The translations under genes and the position numbers were made by a program. From Burkholderiales bacterium RIFCSPLOWO2_12_FULL_61_40 (lineage in GTDB: Bacteria > Pseudomonadota > Gammaproteobacteria > Burkholderiales > Burkholderiaceae_C), in contig MESI01000094.1 in assembly GCA_001770935.1 (NCBI GenBank), positions 33,304-97,303 of the forward strand: a stretch of DNA of 64,000 bases. The letters run 5' to 3'. Position 1 is the first letter of the stretch. Each line of letters begins with the position of its first letter. A model generated the notes under the pieces. It was not told where the DNA came from. It did no database searches and saw only the letters and a program-made list of their open reading frames with translations. Shown here in pieces: positions 26,943-36,515 of the stretch.

Positions 26943-28280
26943 TCAGCCCCTGGGGTCACCCACCGGCCGCGTATCCGAAAGCTGGCGGATCTGCGAAGTC
27001 GTCAGCGCCAGCAGCACCAGGCCCACCAGCAGCGCGCCGCAGCCCGCGAACATCTGGCCCAGGGTCACGCTGCGCAGCAGCCAGCCCGCCACGGCAGCCG
27101 ACATCGGCGCCAGGCCCATGAAGATGAACATGAACAGGCTCATGGCGCGCCCCAACATGGACGGCGGCACCTGCCGCTGCAGCCAGGTGAAGACCGCCAC
27201 CTGCATGAAGCCGCCCAGCAGCCCGATGGTTCCCATCAGCGCCGCGCCCTGCCAGGTCGCGCTGATCTGCCCCATGGGCATGAACAGCAGGCCGATGATT
27301 CCGTCCACCAGCAGCAGGGTCAGGCCCAGGCTGCCCACGCGCAGATGGGGCTGGATGCCCGAAAGCACCATGCCCACCAAGGTGCCGGCGCCGTGTGCCC
27401 CCAGCATGATGCCGAAGGCGGCCGCGCCCAGGTCCAGTTGCGTGGCGGCCAGCACCGGCAGCGCAATCTGCACCGGCCCGTGGATCAGCAGCGCGATGGC
27501 ACCCCAATAGAGAAAGCAACTGCGCAGCGCGGTGTCATGCCAGAAAAAGCGCAGGCCTTCGGCCACTGCGGACAATACGGCTTGCGCGGCGGGGGCGCTT
27601 CTCGTGGCCAGTGGCACAACCTTGGCCAGCGTCCAGGCCGACAGGGCGAAGCTGAGGGCATCCAGTGCAAAGGCCACCCCGGTGCCGCGCGAGGCGGCGC
27701 CCGAGCCTTGCGGGCCGTCGCCAAACAGTGCAATCAGCAATCCGGCCAGCAGCGGCCCCAGAAACATGGAGGCCTGGCGCAGGCCCAGCATCACGCTGTT
27801 GGCGGCCTGCAGTTGCGCGGGCGCTACCACCGAGGGCAGCATCGCGGTGCCCGAGGGAATGCTGAACGCCGTGGACAGGCCGATGGCCAGCGCCAGCAGG
27901 TAAACCATCCACAGGCTGAGTCCATCCCAGAACACCAGCGCGGCCAGCACCCCCAGCAGCACGGTGTTCACATACTTGGTGAGCATCAGCACCTGCTTGG
28001 GCGAATGGCGGTCCACCAGGGCGCCGCCGACCAGCATGAACAGCGCTCGCGGCACGCTGATGAGGGCCAGCACCGTGCCCAGCACCAGGGTGTCGCCGGT
28101 CATGGTCAGCACCAGCCAGGGCAAGGCGATCAGGGTGAACTGGTCGCCCAGCATGGAAATGACGGCGCCGCCGAGCATCCACAGAAAGTTGCGGTCGCGA
28201 AACAACAGGGCGCGCCCGGTGGGGGCAGGGCCGGGTGGACGGGGGGAAGAGGACGACGAGGGTGGGCGGGATGTCTGCAT
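26943..28280 (-). CDS. MFS efflux transporter (DHA3-like)
   Basis: A 445-residue protein with about twelve membrane helices after a Pro/Ser-rich cytoplasmic N-terminus. FLWMLGGAVISMLGDQFTLIALPWLVL and the loop LVDRHSPKQVLMLTKY are typical of drug-type MFS carriers. It follows the MerR-type regulator gene by 39 bases in the same direction, so both are probably one unit with drug-induced export. The substrate is unknown. Confidence 0.88.
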   Translation of the reverse strand: MQTSRPPSSSSSPRPPGPAPTGRALLFRDRNFLWMLGGAVISMLGDQFTLIALPWLVLTMTGDTLVLGTVLALISVPRALFMLVGGALVDRHSPKQVLMLTKYVNTVLLGVLAALVFWDGLSLWMVYLLALAIGLSTAFSIPSGTAMLPSVVAPAQLQAANSVMLGLRQASMFLGPLLAGLLIALFGDGPQGSGAASRGTGVAFALDALSFALSAWTLAKVVPLATRSAPAAQAVLSAVAEGLRFFWHDTALRSCFLYWGAIALLIHGPVQIALPVLAATQLDLGAAAFGIMLGAHGAGTLVGMVLSGIQPHLRVGSLGLTLLLVDGIIGLLFMPMGQISATWQGAALMGTIGLLGGFMQVAVFTWLQRQVPPSMLGRAMSLFMFIFMGLAPMSAAVAGWLLRSVTLGQMFAGCGALLVGLVLLALTTSQIRQLSDTRPVGDPRG

Positions 28281-28319
28281 GCGGATTCCTTGGGGAGTGA
28301 AGCCGCAGACTGTGAAGCC

Positions 28320-29324
28320 TCACGCCACGTCAGGGTCAAGGCCTTTTCGCAAAAAGTCGCGCACATCGGCTTCCAGCACCGCGGCGGCTTGCAGCAGCGG
28401 CTCGGTGCTGTGGGCCTGCACCAGCTTGGCGCGGATGCTGCTGTCATGGTCGGCCAGCCGGTCGATGAGTGCGCTCCACTGGCGGGCCAGCGCCCGCGCT
28501 TCGGGGGCCTGCGCGGGAGTGCCTTGCTGCATCAAGCGCCGCACCGCGCCGGTCAGGGCCTGCCACTCCGCATCGGCCACCCGGCCCAGGCGTTTCATTT
28601 CGTCGGGTTGCAGGTATTTTTCCAAGACGGCCAGGCGCTGCTTGATGGGCTGGCTGATGTACGCCACCATGTCCTGGCCGGGGCCTTCCGTCTGCTGGGC
28701 CACCGGTTCGCGCTGGTACATATGGTCCCAGCGTTCCATCAAGTCGAAGTCACCATCCATCCAGTGCAGCATCAGGGTCATCCAGCGGTGGGCCAGGGGT
28801 TGCAGTTCCAGGCTGTCGGGCGGCACGCCGCGCTCCATGGCGCTGCGCACCTGCGCCAGCAAGGGCGGCCAGAGGTCGGCGATCTGGTCCCAGTTGTCGA
28901 AGAGGGTTTTTTGCTCGGCCGGGCTGAAGTACTTGCCGTAGGTGGTCATCAGCGCCAATGTGCCCAGCCAGTCGCCCATCTCGGGCTGGCCGCCGCCAGA
29001 CAGGCGCTCTTGCAGCAGGCCCAGGCTGGCGCGCAGTTCCGCGGCCTTGGCCACTTCCTGGTCCAGCACCTGGATTTGCCGCGCAATGATGGTGGGCAGC
29101 GCCACGCCATCGCCGTCCAGGGTGTTGCCGATATCGGTAAGCGCCAGGCCCAGGTGGCGCAGGGCCTGGATGCCGTGCAGCCGCGCCACGTCGGCGCGGC
29201 TGTACAGGCGGTAGCCGACTTCGGAGCGGGCCGATGGCCGCAGCAGGCCAATGGCGTCGTAGTGGTGCAGGGTGCGCACCGTCAGGCCGGTGTGTGCCGC
29301 CAGTTCTCCCACCTTCAATAACAC
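28320..29324 (-). CDS. MerR-family regulator with TipAS-like effector domain
   Basis: A 334-residue regulator. The N-terminal winged helix is LKVGELAAHTGLTVRTLHHYDAIGLL with GYRLYSRADVARLHGI (residues 1-70), then a coiled-coil dimer helix. A large helical C-terminus (~120-330, with YGKYFSPAEQKTLFDNW) recalls TipAS antibiotic-binding domains. The start is a GTG with GAAGGGAAG upstream. It probably senses a drug and controls itself and the MFS gene downstream. Confidence 0.86.
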   Translation of the reverse strand: MLLKVGELAAHTGLTVRTLHHYDAIGLLRPSARSEVGYRLYSRADVARLHGIQALRHLGLALTDIGNTLDGDGVALPTIIARQIQVLDQEVAKAAELRASLGLLQERLSGGGQPEMGDWLGTLALMTTYGKYFSPAEQKTLFDNWDQIADLWPPLLAQVRSAMERGVPPDSLELQPLAHRWMTLMLHWMDGDFDLMERWDHMYQREPVAQQTEGPGQDMVAYISQPIKQRLAVLEKYLQPDEMKRLGRVADAEWQALTGAVRRLMQQGTPAQAPEARALARQWSALIDRLADHDSSIRAKLVQAHSTEPLLQAAAVLEADVRDFLRKGLDPDVA

Positions 29325-29405
29325 GGATTCTTCCCTTCGCCTGTGGTCGTGCAGCGGCCACCCGCTGTGCCGCGCAGTCTAACGCCCGCGCACCGGGAAG
29401 GGGGG

Positions 29406-29810
29406 TTAGTCGTCGTTCCAGTTGCGGTACAGCAAGTCAATCACCACTTGCGGTGTGATCACGCCGATGGTCACGCCCGCGCCATCCTGCACCGGCGTGT
29501 GGCGGATTTTCCGGTTGCGCATCACGTCGATGGACTCCAGCAGAGTCGAATCCCAAGGGACCGTGACCAGCGGCGAGGTCATCACATTGTCGACCGTGAT
29601 ATCGCGCCAGTTGGCGCCCGAGAAGCTGTCTTCCAGCAGCACCGTCATGTCGCGCTCGGTGATGATGCCAACTGTCGCGAGACCATCCATCACCAGCACG
29701 TACGACGATTTGTTTGCGTTCATCAGTTTCAAAGCTTCACTCACCGGACGACCGGTGGGGATGCTGACGATGGTGGGGGGAACATTGTGCTGCAAGGGGG
29801 GGTCTATCAT
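29406..29810 (-). CDS. CBS-domain pair protein
   Basis: A 134-residue protein consisting of two CBS motifs (SIPTGRPVSEALKLMNANKSSYVLV...GIITERDM and ITVDNVMTSPLVTVPWDSTLLESIDVMRNRKIRHTPV...IGVIT). They would form one Bateman module binding an adenosine ligand. The start MIDPPLQHN at 29810 is chosen; a longer frame exists but lacks similarity. The regulated partner is unknown. Confidence 0.85.
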   Translation of the reverse strand: MIDPPLQHNVPPTIVSIPTGRPVSEALKLMNANKSSYVLVMDGLATVGIITERDMTVLLEDSFSGANWRDITVDNVMTSPLVTVPWDSTLLESIDVMRNRKIRHTPVQDGAGVTIGVITPQVVIDLLYRNWNDD

Positions 29811-29977
29811 GGTGACTCGCTTAACTGGTTTCCCAAAAAAATGACTGCCGTCCTGATTATGGACATCACCGGGCAATAGTCAAATCGCGGGGTCGAAGTC
29901 TCTGGCGCAAATACAGAAATCCCGGTAAAGACTTTTGGAAGCGTGGTGCTTACCATGGTGTTATTTGAGGACAGCAC

Positions 29978-30532
29978 ATGGCCCTCTCCAGCCATCTTTT
30001 CAACAAGCGCAAAGCGGAACCGCCACCGGATCGCCCCCACGTTTCTGCGCCGGGCACCAGAACTTCCGCGGCTTCGGGCGCGACCACGGCCCCACCCGCC
30101 GCAGCGCCTCCTGCGGTGAACCCAGTGCCAGCCAGTCCGGCCGGGGGGCAAGGCGGCAGCAGGCTGACGGTGGGGCCCAATATCAAGCTCAAAGGCGTGG
30201 AAATTACCGATTGCGACACGCTGGCGGTCGAAGGCATGGTCGAGGCCATCATGGATTCGCGCGTGATGCAGATTGCGCCAGGGGGCGCGTTCAACGGCTC
30301 GGCCGAGGTCGACATTGCCGAAATCCACGGGCAGTTCGATGGCAATCTGACCGTGCGCCAGAAGCTGACGGTGCACGCCACAGGCAAAGTGACCGGCTCG
30401 GTGCGCTACACCAAGTTGGTGGTCGAAGAGGGCGGACAACTCAATGGGGATGTCCAGTTCGGCGCCACGGTGGCCCACAAAACCGGCAGCCCGGAAAAGC
30501 CCGGCCTGTCACTGGGAGGGGCTGCTGGGTGA
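29978..30532 (+). CDS. Bactofilin family cytoskeletal protein
   Basis: A 184-residue protein with a Pro/Ala-rich disordered N-terminus (~1-60). The bactofilin beta-helix follows (LTVGPNIKLKGVEITDCDTLAVEGMV... AEIHGQFDGNLTVRQKLTVHATGKVTGSVRYTKLVVEEGGQLNGDV), then a short tail. Bactofilins polymerise without nucleotide and position cell-wall or polysaccharide machinery. Its last 24 bases overlap the convergent ybhN-like gene. Confidence 0.92.
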   Translation: MALSSHLFNKRKAEPPPDRPHVSAPGTRTSAASGATTAPPAAAPPAVNPVPASPAGGQGGSRLTVGPNIKLKGVEITDCDTLAVEGMVEAIMDSRVMQIAPGGAFNGSAEVDIAEIHGQFDGNLTVRQKLTVHATGKVTGSVRYTKLVVEEGGQLNGDVQFGATVAHKTGSPEKPGLSLGGAAG

Positions 30533-31420
30533 AGCCCGGGATTCCGCCACCAGGTACAACACGGTCGCCAGCACCAGCGGAGCCAGGTAGTAAATGGCGC
30601 GGTAGACCAGTATGGATGCAAGTACTTCGTTGCGCGGCAGCAGGTGCGACAGCAGGACGACAAAGACCGCCTCCAGCACCCCGAGTCCGGCGGGGACACG
30701 GCTTATAAGGGCGGCCACGACGGAAAGCAGCAGCACGCCGACCACCGTGGTAAATCCAATTTGCTGCTGCAGTGCCATGAACATCACGCCCCCCATGAGC
30801 AGCCAGTTGGCGGCGCCCATGGCCAGTTGCAAAGCCGCCAGCCGCCAGGAGGGAATGCCATAGTGACGGCCCCTGAGGGTGAGGCGGCGCTGGCGGGACA
30901 AAGCGCACAGCAGCAGGTAGAGCAGTGCCACCGCCAACAGCACAAAACCCGCCCATTGCAGGCCGGTGCTGCCCACTCTCCAACCCGGTGGCAGCGCCGG
31001 TGTCTGAAAAGCAAAAATGACACCGGCCAGCAGCGAATACCCCGCCCAGTTGGTCAGCACACTCAGGGACAGGACCTGCGTAATCGTGGCGGTGTCCAGC
31101 CCCAGCCGCGAATACAGCCGGTAGCGCAGGGCGACCGCGCCGACCAGCGAGCCCAGGTTCAGGTTGAATACATAGCTGATGAAGGTGACCCGCATCACGG
31201 CCAACGCACGCAAGGTGTGACCGGTGTGGTGACGCCCCAGCAGGTCAAAGCTGCTGTACAGCGCCAGACTGAGCAAAGTCAGTGTGCTGGCGCCCAGCAA
31301 AAAAGCCGACGGATAGTGGGCAAGAGAGGCAAACACCTGGTCCCATTCCACGGCACGCGCCTGGGTGAGCAGCAGCCAGCCCAGCAGCAGGAAAAACCCC
31401 GCCACGGCGAACTTTTTCAT
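30509..31420 (-). CDS. ybhN: YbhN-like lysylphosphatidylglycerol-synthase-type membrane protein
   Basis: A 303-residue polytopic membrane protein of the UPF0104/LPG_synthase_TM family: FISYVFNLNLGSLVGAVALRYRLY, LSVLTNWAGYSLLAGVIF and SRVPAGLGVLEAVFVVLL are the usual landmarks. Gene order ybhP-clsB-ybhN matches E. coli ybhPON. E. coli YbhN has been implicated in phospholipid movement to the outer membrane. Its ATG overlaps the clsB stop. Confidence 0.9.
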   Translation of the reverse strand: MKKFAVAGFFLLLGWLLLTQARAVEWDQVFASLAHYPSAFLLGASTLTLLSLALYSSFDLLGRHHTGHTLRALAVMRVTFISYVFNLNLGSLVGAVALRYRLYSRLGLDTATITQVLSLSVLTNWAGYSLLAGVIFAFQTPALPPGWRVGSTGLQWAGFVLLAVALLYLLLCALSRQRRLTLRGRHYGIPSWRLAALQLAMGAANWLLMGGVMFMALQQQIGFTTVVGVLLLSVVAALISRVPAGLGVLEAVFVVLLSHLLPRNEVLASILVYRAIYYLAPLVLATVLYLVAESRASPSSPSQ

Positions 31421-32667
31421 GACACGCGACCTTCATTGACGCGGTCACTCACCGCCAGGGTGGTCAGTTTTTCGGCGGATGTCAGGCGCGGTGTATGGGC
31501 TGGCAGCCAGCCAAACCATGCCGGGTAGTGCCGCAGCAAATGGAATACGAAGAAGCTGCGCACGCGCAGCCACAGGCCGGACCCCGCGAGATCACTGGCC
31601 TGGACCTGTTTGCAACTGCTGCGCATCAATTGCTCCAGGTGTTCGCGCAGATGCTGGTTGAAGGCGCGGTCCTTGATGATGATATTGGCCTCCAGGTTGA
31701 AAGACAGACTCAGCGGGTCCAGGTTGCTGGAGCCCACGGTCGACCATTCGTCGTCGGTCAGCGCCACCTTGCCGTGCAGCGGGCGCTCGCAGTACTCGTA
31801 AATCTTGACGCCAGCACTCAGCAAATGGTGGTAGAGCAGACCTGCTGCCGTTTTGGCAATGGGCATGTCGGGCGCGCCCTGCAGGATCAGGCGCACGTCC
31901 GCGCCACGGCGCGCGGCCCGGCGCAGCTGCGCGAGCAATCGGTAGCCGGGGAAGAAGTAGGCGCAGGCGATGAAGACGCGGCTGCGTGCGCTGCGGATGG
32001 CAATGCGGTAGTGGCGCTCGATGTCGTTTTTGTGCTCGCGGTTGTCGCGCGTGACCAGAAGCGCTTCGCTGTCACCGGCCACCGGTGGTGGGTTATCGGC
32101 CTGCACCTTGGGTCCGCGTTCGAACAGGCGGCGGCGCTGGCTGGGCGGATTGCGCTGTCCGATCACCAGTTGGGTGCGAACAAATTGGCGAATGTGCGCC
32201 AACAGCGGTCCTTCAATTTCGACCGCGTAGTCCTGCTTGGCACCGGGTCCAAAATCTGCCAGGTGATCGGCCGCGTAGTTGATGCCGCCGACAAAGGCGC
32301 GGGTGCCGTCAATCACCACGATCTTGCGGTGCATGCGCCGAAACACGTTGGTGCGGTAGCCGCACAGCCGGGGGCTGGGGTCAAACACATGGACCCGCAC
32401 ACCGGCCTGCGTCAGCTCCGAGATGAAGGCGGGTGACAGATCGGGGGAGCCGTAGCCGTCCACGGTCACGTCAATTTGCACGCCGCGCCGTGCTGCCGTC
32501 AACAGCGCCGCCTGCAGGGCAAGGCCCACTTTGTCCTCAAACAGGATGAAAGTTTCCAGCAAAACTTCGCGCTGGGCGGCGGCAATGCAGGCAAACACCC
32601 GCGGAAAATAGGCATCGCCGTTTTCCAGCAGCGTGATGCGGTTGCCGCCCACCCAGTGCCGGTTCAT
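31417..32667 (-). CDS. clsB: Cardiolipin synthase ClsB
   Basis: A 416-residue phospholipase D-type enzyme with two HKD motifs: HRKIVVIDGTRAFVGGIN near residue 112 and HGKVALTDDEWSTVGSSNLDP near residue 293. It joins two phosphatidylglycerols to cardiolipin at the inner membrane. It has no N-terminal membrane helices, which is ClsB-like rather than ClsA-like. It overlaps ybhP upstream and ybhN downstream by 4 bases each. Confidence 0.93.
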   Translation of the reverse strand: MNRHWVGGNRITLLENGDAYFPRVFACIAAAQREVLLETFILFEDKVGLALQAALLTAARRGVQIDVTVDGYGSPDLSPAFISELTQAGVRVHVFDPSPRLCGYRTNVFRRMHRKIVVIDGTRAFVGGINYAADHLADFGPGAKQDYAVEIEGPLLAHIRQFVRTQLVIGQRNPPSQRRRLFERGPKVQADNPPPVAGDSEALLVTRDNREHKNDIERHYRIAIRSARSRVFIACAYFFPGYRLLAQLRRAARRGADVRLILQGAPDMPIAKTAAGLLYHHLLSAGVKIYEYCERPLHGKVALTDDEWSTVGSSNLDPLSLSFNLEANIIIKDRAFNQHLREHLEQLMRSSCKQVQASDLAGSGLWLRVRSFFVFHLLRHYPAWFGWLPAHTPRLTSAEKLTTLAVSDRVNEGRVS

Positions 32668-33482
32668 AACGCGATCTTTGCCGCCAGCGGCGCGTGGTCC
32701 GACAGATGGGACCAGGGTTTGACCGGCAACACCACTGGCGCATGGCCGATGGCGTTGCGCACATAAATGCGGTCCAGCGACAGCAGGGGCCAGCGCGCCG
32801 GGAAGGTGCGGGCGGCCTTGCCCTGGGCCTGTACAAACACTTCGTGCAGACCGGCGCCTTGCGCCAATACCTGGTGGGCGCGGTGGCGCCAGTCATTGAA
32901 GTCGCCCGCCACAATCACCGGCGCACTGGCCGGTATGTCCTGGCGCACGGTCTCGCACAGCAGGTGCAATTGCCGGCGGCGGTGGGACTCGGTCAGCCCG
33001 AGGTGCACACAGATGGCGTGGACCGGGGGACCACGGCCGGGCATCTGCAGCACACAGTGCAGCAGGCCGCGCCCTTCGGTTCCGTGGATGGACACGTCGC
33101 GGTTGTGGAAACGGACAATCGGAAACTTGGACAGCACCGCATTGCCATGGTGGCCGTTGGGGTAGACCGCGTTGCGGCCGTAAGCGAACTGCGGCCAGAG
33201 GCTGTCGGCCAGAAACTCGTAATGGGGCATCTCCGGGTAACCGATCACCCAGCGCGCGTTCCAGGCGTGCGTGCCGGTCACCTCCTGCAGGAACACGACT
33301 TCGGCACCCACGGCGCGGATCGCTTCGCGCAGCTCGGGCAGCATGAATTTGCGGTTGAAAAAGGTGAACCCCTTGTGGATGTTGACCGTGAGCACCGTGA
33401 TGGACAGCCCCAGAGACGCCTCTGCCACCGTTTCCTGGCCGACAACTGCACTGACTTTCGCAAAGGCTTCGGGCGAGGGCAT
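32664..33482 (-). CDS. ybhP: Endonuclease/exonuclease/phosphatase family protein (YbhP-like)
   Basis: A 272-residue EEP-fold protein: TVLTVNIHKGF, EVVFLQEVTG, HLGLTESHRRRQLHLL, VIVAGDFNDWRHRA, LDRIYVRN and SDHAPLAAKI mark the metal and catalytic residues (N, E, D, N, H). Partner genes clsB/ybhN point to lipid or phosphodiester substrates rather than DNA. The start MPSPEAF at 33482 is chosen with a weak RBS; a start further upstream at 33557 is possible. Confidence 0.88.
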   Translation of the reverse strand: MPSPEAFAKVSAVVGQETVAEASLGLSITVLTVNIHKGFTFFNRKFMLPELREAIRAVGAEVVFLQEVTGTHAWNARWVIGYPEMPHYEFLADSLWPQFAYGRNAVYPNGHHGNAVLSKFPIVRFHNRDVSIHGTEGRGLLHCVLQMPGRGPPVHAICVHLGLTESHRRRQLHLLCETVRQDIPASAPVIVAGDFNDWRHRAHQVLAQGAGLHEVFVQAQGKAARTFPARWPLLSLDRIYVRNAIGHAPVVLPVKPWSHLSDHAPLAAKIAL

Positions 33483-33592
33483 GGAGCGGCCGTCAATAGA
33501 GCAAAAACAAGCCCGGAGCTTGCGCCCTATCGCTCCCAAGCGTGAGGCTTTTGTCAAGCGCTGGCCGAAGAGGGTGCGATACTTGCGGGCCT

Positions 33593-34141
33593 ATGACACA
33601 CCCTCTGCCCTGCGATCCCCTGGCCTTTCGTGAGGCCACACCCGACGACGCGGCCGTGGTGGCCGACCTGGTCAATAGCGCCTACCGGGGTGACAGCAGC
33701 CGCCAGGGCTGGACCACCGAGGCCGATTTGCTGCAGGGCGCGCGCACCCATGCCGACGAAGTGCGGGGGCTGATCCTGGCGCCCCGCTCGGTGGTTTTTT
33801 TGTGCGTGCAAACCCCAGGGCAAGACATCATTGGCTGCGTACACCTGGAACACAAGCGGGACGCCGCCTACCTGGGCATGTTTGTGGTGCGCCCCGGCCT
33901 GCAAGGTGGCGGTATTGGCAAGCAATTCATGCACCGTGCCGAGCAACGGGCACAGCAGCTGTGGGGGGTCAAAAAAATCTGGATGACGGTGATCTCCGTG
34001 CGCCATGAGCTGATTGCCTTCTACCAACGCCGTGGTTACCAACGCACGGGCCGCTTCCAACCTTTCCCGTCCAACAATGGCAAAGAAACCATGCTGGTGG
34101 AGAACCTGCAGTTTGAGGAACTGGAAAAGGTTTTGCCGTAG
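33593..34141 (+). CDS. GNAT-family N-acetyltransferase
   Basis: A 182-residue GNAT: FREATPDDAAVVADLVNSAYRG at the N-terminus, the central acetyl-CoA loop FVVRPGLQGGGIGKQFMHRAE and the C-terminal AFYQRRGYQRTGRFQPFP. The substrate is unknown. It is divergent from ybhP with about 110 bases between. Confidence 0.88.
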   Translation: MTHPLPCDPLAFREATPDDAAVVADLVNSAYRGDSSRQGWTTEADLLQGARTHADEVRGLILAPRSVVFLCVQTPGQDIIGCVHLEHKRDAAYLGMFVVRPGLQGGGIGKQFMHRAEQRAQQLWGVKKIWMTVISVRHELIAFYQRRGYQRTGRFQPFPSNNGKETMLVENLQFEELEKVLP

Positions 34142-34464
34142 CCTGATGTCCGTGGCGCTGGCTGACCGGCGCCACATCTGACGGCCACCGCGCCCACGTT
34201 GACCCGCGCATGCTCAGCGGCGAGGGCTGGACCCCCATTGTTTACACCCCAAGCGCTACGACGAACTGCTTCAGGCGCATGACGGGAGCGCGGCGCTGTG
34301 AGCATCCAGCGCGCGCTTGACCATGTAATATGCCTCTGGCCCTTATGGGGTAAGCGCAGATAGCTATTGATTTGATAGCAAGAGATCTGTAGCCTCTTCC
34401 ATTTTCGTGGGCCCACACGGCGCTGCTATGCTGTCCCACAATGACCGCAACCTGCCACTGAAGG
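34142..34464. other. Intergenic stretch with a decayed coding trace
   Basis: No intact gene is visible. Bases 34190-34302 on the plus strand give broken peptides (VDPRMLSGEGWTPIVY, then in another phase PKRYDELLQAHDGSAAL and a stop). They look like a frameshifted relic, but I cannot name the parent. Bases 34350-34406 belong to the interspersed repeat listed separately. Confidence 0.3.
34350..34406. repeat. Interspersed repeat copy 1
   Basis: Contains GCTATTGATTTGATAGC, then ...TCTGTAGCCTCTTCC. It has the same core plan as copies at 45414, 52253, 56998 and 63047. Confidence 0.5.
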
Positions 34465-34947
34465 TCAGAAGCTGTCGCGGATGAATTCGTATTCCTTTTG
34501 CATTTCGGTGACTGCGGTGGAGCCTACGAATTCCGCCAGTTTCTTGCCCACCAGGGGAAGACTGCTCTCAAACGTCATGGTGATGTCGTTGACGCAGCCT
34601 TTGGCATCGCCCGAGAGAAACAGTTTGCCGGTGATGGTGACAGGCACCCCTTTGAGGGTGAGCTGGAGTTCGCCCGTGTAACCTTTGGCGGCGCTGCCGG
34701 TCCAGTGTTCTTCCTGGGTGGCCAGATTCCATTCGCCCATGAATTTTTTGAGCAAGGACGGCGCATCCACCGGCACTTCACGGCTCATGTGCATGTCCAT
34801 GGAAGTCTTGGTGAGCTTGCAGGTGTCGATCTGGATGTTGCGTGCACCCAAAGCGGCAAACCGGTTGGCGATCAGGGCCTTGTCGCCGAAACTTTTGAAG
34901 ACGGTTTCCACGCCTTGTGTGTATACGTGTTTTGCTTTGACTTCCAT
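34465..34947 (-). CDS. DUF2505 family protein
   Basis: A 160-residue soluble protein that looks like a SRPBCC-type lipid-binding fold (DUF2505): starts MEVKAKHVYTQGVETVFKSFGDKALIANRF, ends FVGSTAVTEMQKEYEFIRDSF. No catalytic residues are known. It follows the wax-ester synthase gene by 29 bases in the same direction with CAGGAGA before its ATG. It may therefore be co-transcribed and bind a lipid intermediate (inference). Confidence 0.82.
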   Translation of the reverse strand: MEVKAKHVYTQGVETVFKSFGDKALIANRFAALGARNIQIDTCKLTKTSMDMHMSREVPVDAPSLLKKFMGEWNLATQEEHWTGSAAKGYTGELQLTLKGVPVTITGKLFLSGDAKGCVNDITMTFESSLPLVGKKLAEFVGSTAVTEMQKEYEFIRDSF

Positions 34948-34976
34948 GGGGTCTCCTGTTGTTTTATGGCTTGGGG

Positions 34977-36479
34977 TTATTGCAATACGGCGGCGGGTGC
35001 CGGTGAACGGCGGGGGGCGCGTTTTGGGGTGACCACTGCCGGGCCGGCGGCCTTGGACTTGGGTTGGGCCGGGACTTTGGCTTTGGCTCTGGGTTTTGTG
35101 GCCGGTCGGGCCGGGGCTTTGTCGGCCGCCAGAGACTTGAGCTCCGCAAAGGCTTCACCCACGTACCGGGCCAGCACGTCGATGTCGGGCATGGCGTTGC
35201 GGCAGCCCAGAATGCCGAAATCGAGCCGCCCGCCCTGGCTGCACAGGGTGATGTTCAGCGCCTGTCCATCCATCAGAATGGACATGGGGTAGGAGCCGAT
35301 GACCTTGGCGCCCATCAGGTACAGCGTTTCGCGCGGTCCCGGCACATTGGACAGCACCAGGTTGGCCGGGGGCTTGACGTAGTCCGACAAATGGAAGTGG
35401 TTGATCAGGGCGGCGGCACCCTGCGCCACCACGGCCAGGGTCTGCACCGCACTGCGCGTGAGCGCCGCCATGTCGCGTTTGGCGGCCGCCGCCGAGCGCC
35501 CGATGGCGGACATGCGCTCCAGCGGGTCATCCACATCGGTGCACAGGTTGACGGCGATGTAGGTGATCTGGTTGCCCTGCTTGCTTGCTCCCTGCACCTG
35601 GATGGACACCGGCACCGTGGCCGTCAGGGGGAGCCCGGGCGTCTGGCCTTTTTCGGCCAGGTAGCGGCGCAGGGCGGTGGCGCAGATTGCCAGGAACATG
35701 TCGTTGACCGTGTGCCCCAGGATGCTGCCGATGTCCTTGGCCTCGGCCAGTGGCAGGCTGTGCACCGCAAAGCGGCGCGATGCGGTGATGTGGCCGTTGA
35801 ACACCGTCTTGGAGGTCTTGAAGGCCAACGCCGCCTCGGTTTTACCCGGCATGGTCAGCGCCTTGAAAGCCTGCGGCAAGGAGCGCAAAGGCCCCATCAG
35901 GCTTTTGGCGGTTTGGATGGCGCCATCGGTCATGGACCGTTTGAGCCGGGCACGTTTTTCGATTTCCTCGACCGACCACAGTGCCCGCATGCCCTGGTCG
36001 TCGGGGGTGCGCGACAGGCTGTGGTCCATCAGCCGCATGCCGCCCACCCCGTCCACCAGCGCGTGGTGGATCTTGGTGTAAATGCCGAACCGGTTGCCCT
36101 CCAGGCCTTCGATCAGGTACATCTCCCACAGCGGGCGGGTGCGGTCCAGCAAACGGCCATGCAAGCGGGACACCAGTTTCATCAGCGCATCCATATGGCC
36201 GGGCGCGGGCAAGGCCGAATGGCGCAGGTGGAAGTCGATGTCGAAATTGTTGTCGGGAATCCAGGTGGGCAGGGCAAAGGGCAGGCCCTTGGGGTTGAGC
36301 TTGAGGTTGAAGGGGGCACCGGCGGGAATGGCCTCCAGCCGGGCCTTCAGGTCCGCCACAAACGCGCCCTGGTAGCCCGCCGGAATCTCAAAAATCTGCA
36401 GACCGCCCACATGCGAGGGGGCCTCGGGAGTCTCCATCTGGAGAAAGGCAATATCCAGGGGACTCAATCTGCGTGCCAT
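34977..36479 (-). CDS. Wax ester synthase/diacylglycerol acyltransferase (WS/DGAT)
   Basis: A 500-residue bifunctional acyltransferase. The catalytic motif is HHALVDGVGG (HHxxxDG) near residue 137, preceded by PLWEMYLIEGLEGNRFGIYTKI. The C-terminal half has NDMFLAICATALRRYL and LVLSNVPGPRETLYLMG. It makes wax esters or triacylglycerol storage lipid from acyl-CoA. The last ~55 residues form a Lys/Ala/Pro-rich tail not needed in the family. AGGAA precedes the ATG. The acyl-ACP-reductase-like gene at the window end could supply fatty aldehyde, though it is 27 kb away. Confidence 0.92.
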   Translation of the reverse strand: MARRLSPLDIAFLQMETPEAPSHVGGLQIFEIPAGYQGAFVADLKARLEAIPAGAPFNLKLNPKGLPFALPTWIPDNNFDIDFHLRHSALPAPGHMDALMKLVSRLHGRLLDRTRPLWEMYLIEGLEGNRFGIYTKIHHALVDGVGGMRLMDHSLSRTPDDQGMRALWSVEEIEKRARLKRSMTDGAIQTAKSLMGPLRSLPQAFKALTMPGKTEAALAFKTSKTVFNGHITASRRFAVHSLPLAEAKDIGSILGHTVNDMFLAICATALRRYLAEKGQTPGLPLTATVPVSIQVQGASKQGNQITYIAVNLCTDVDDPLERMSAIGRSAAAAKRDMAALTRSAVQTLAVVAQGAAALINHFHLSDYVKPPANLVLSNVPGPRETLYLMGAKVIGSYPMSILMDGQALNITLCSQGGRLDFGILGCRNAMPDIDVLARYVGEAFAELKSLAADKAPARPATKPRAKAKVPAQPKSKAAGPAVVTPKRAPRRSPAPAAVLQ

Positions 36480-36515
36480 AAAAATTCCTCGTTCACATGC
36501 GGGAGATCAAGTATC

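Noticed and set aside
27345..29321. A 658-codon plus-strand frame across the MFS and MerR genes
   Set aside because: Low-complexity, crosses two real opposite-strand genes, no ribosome site or domain.
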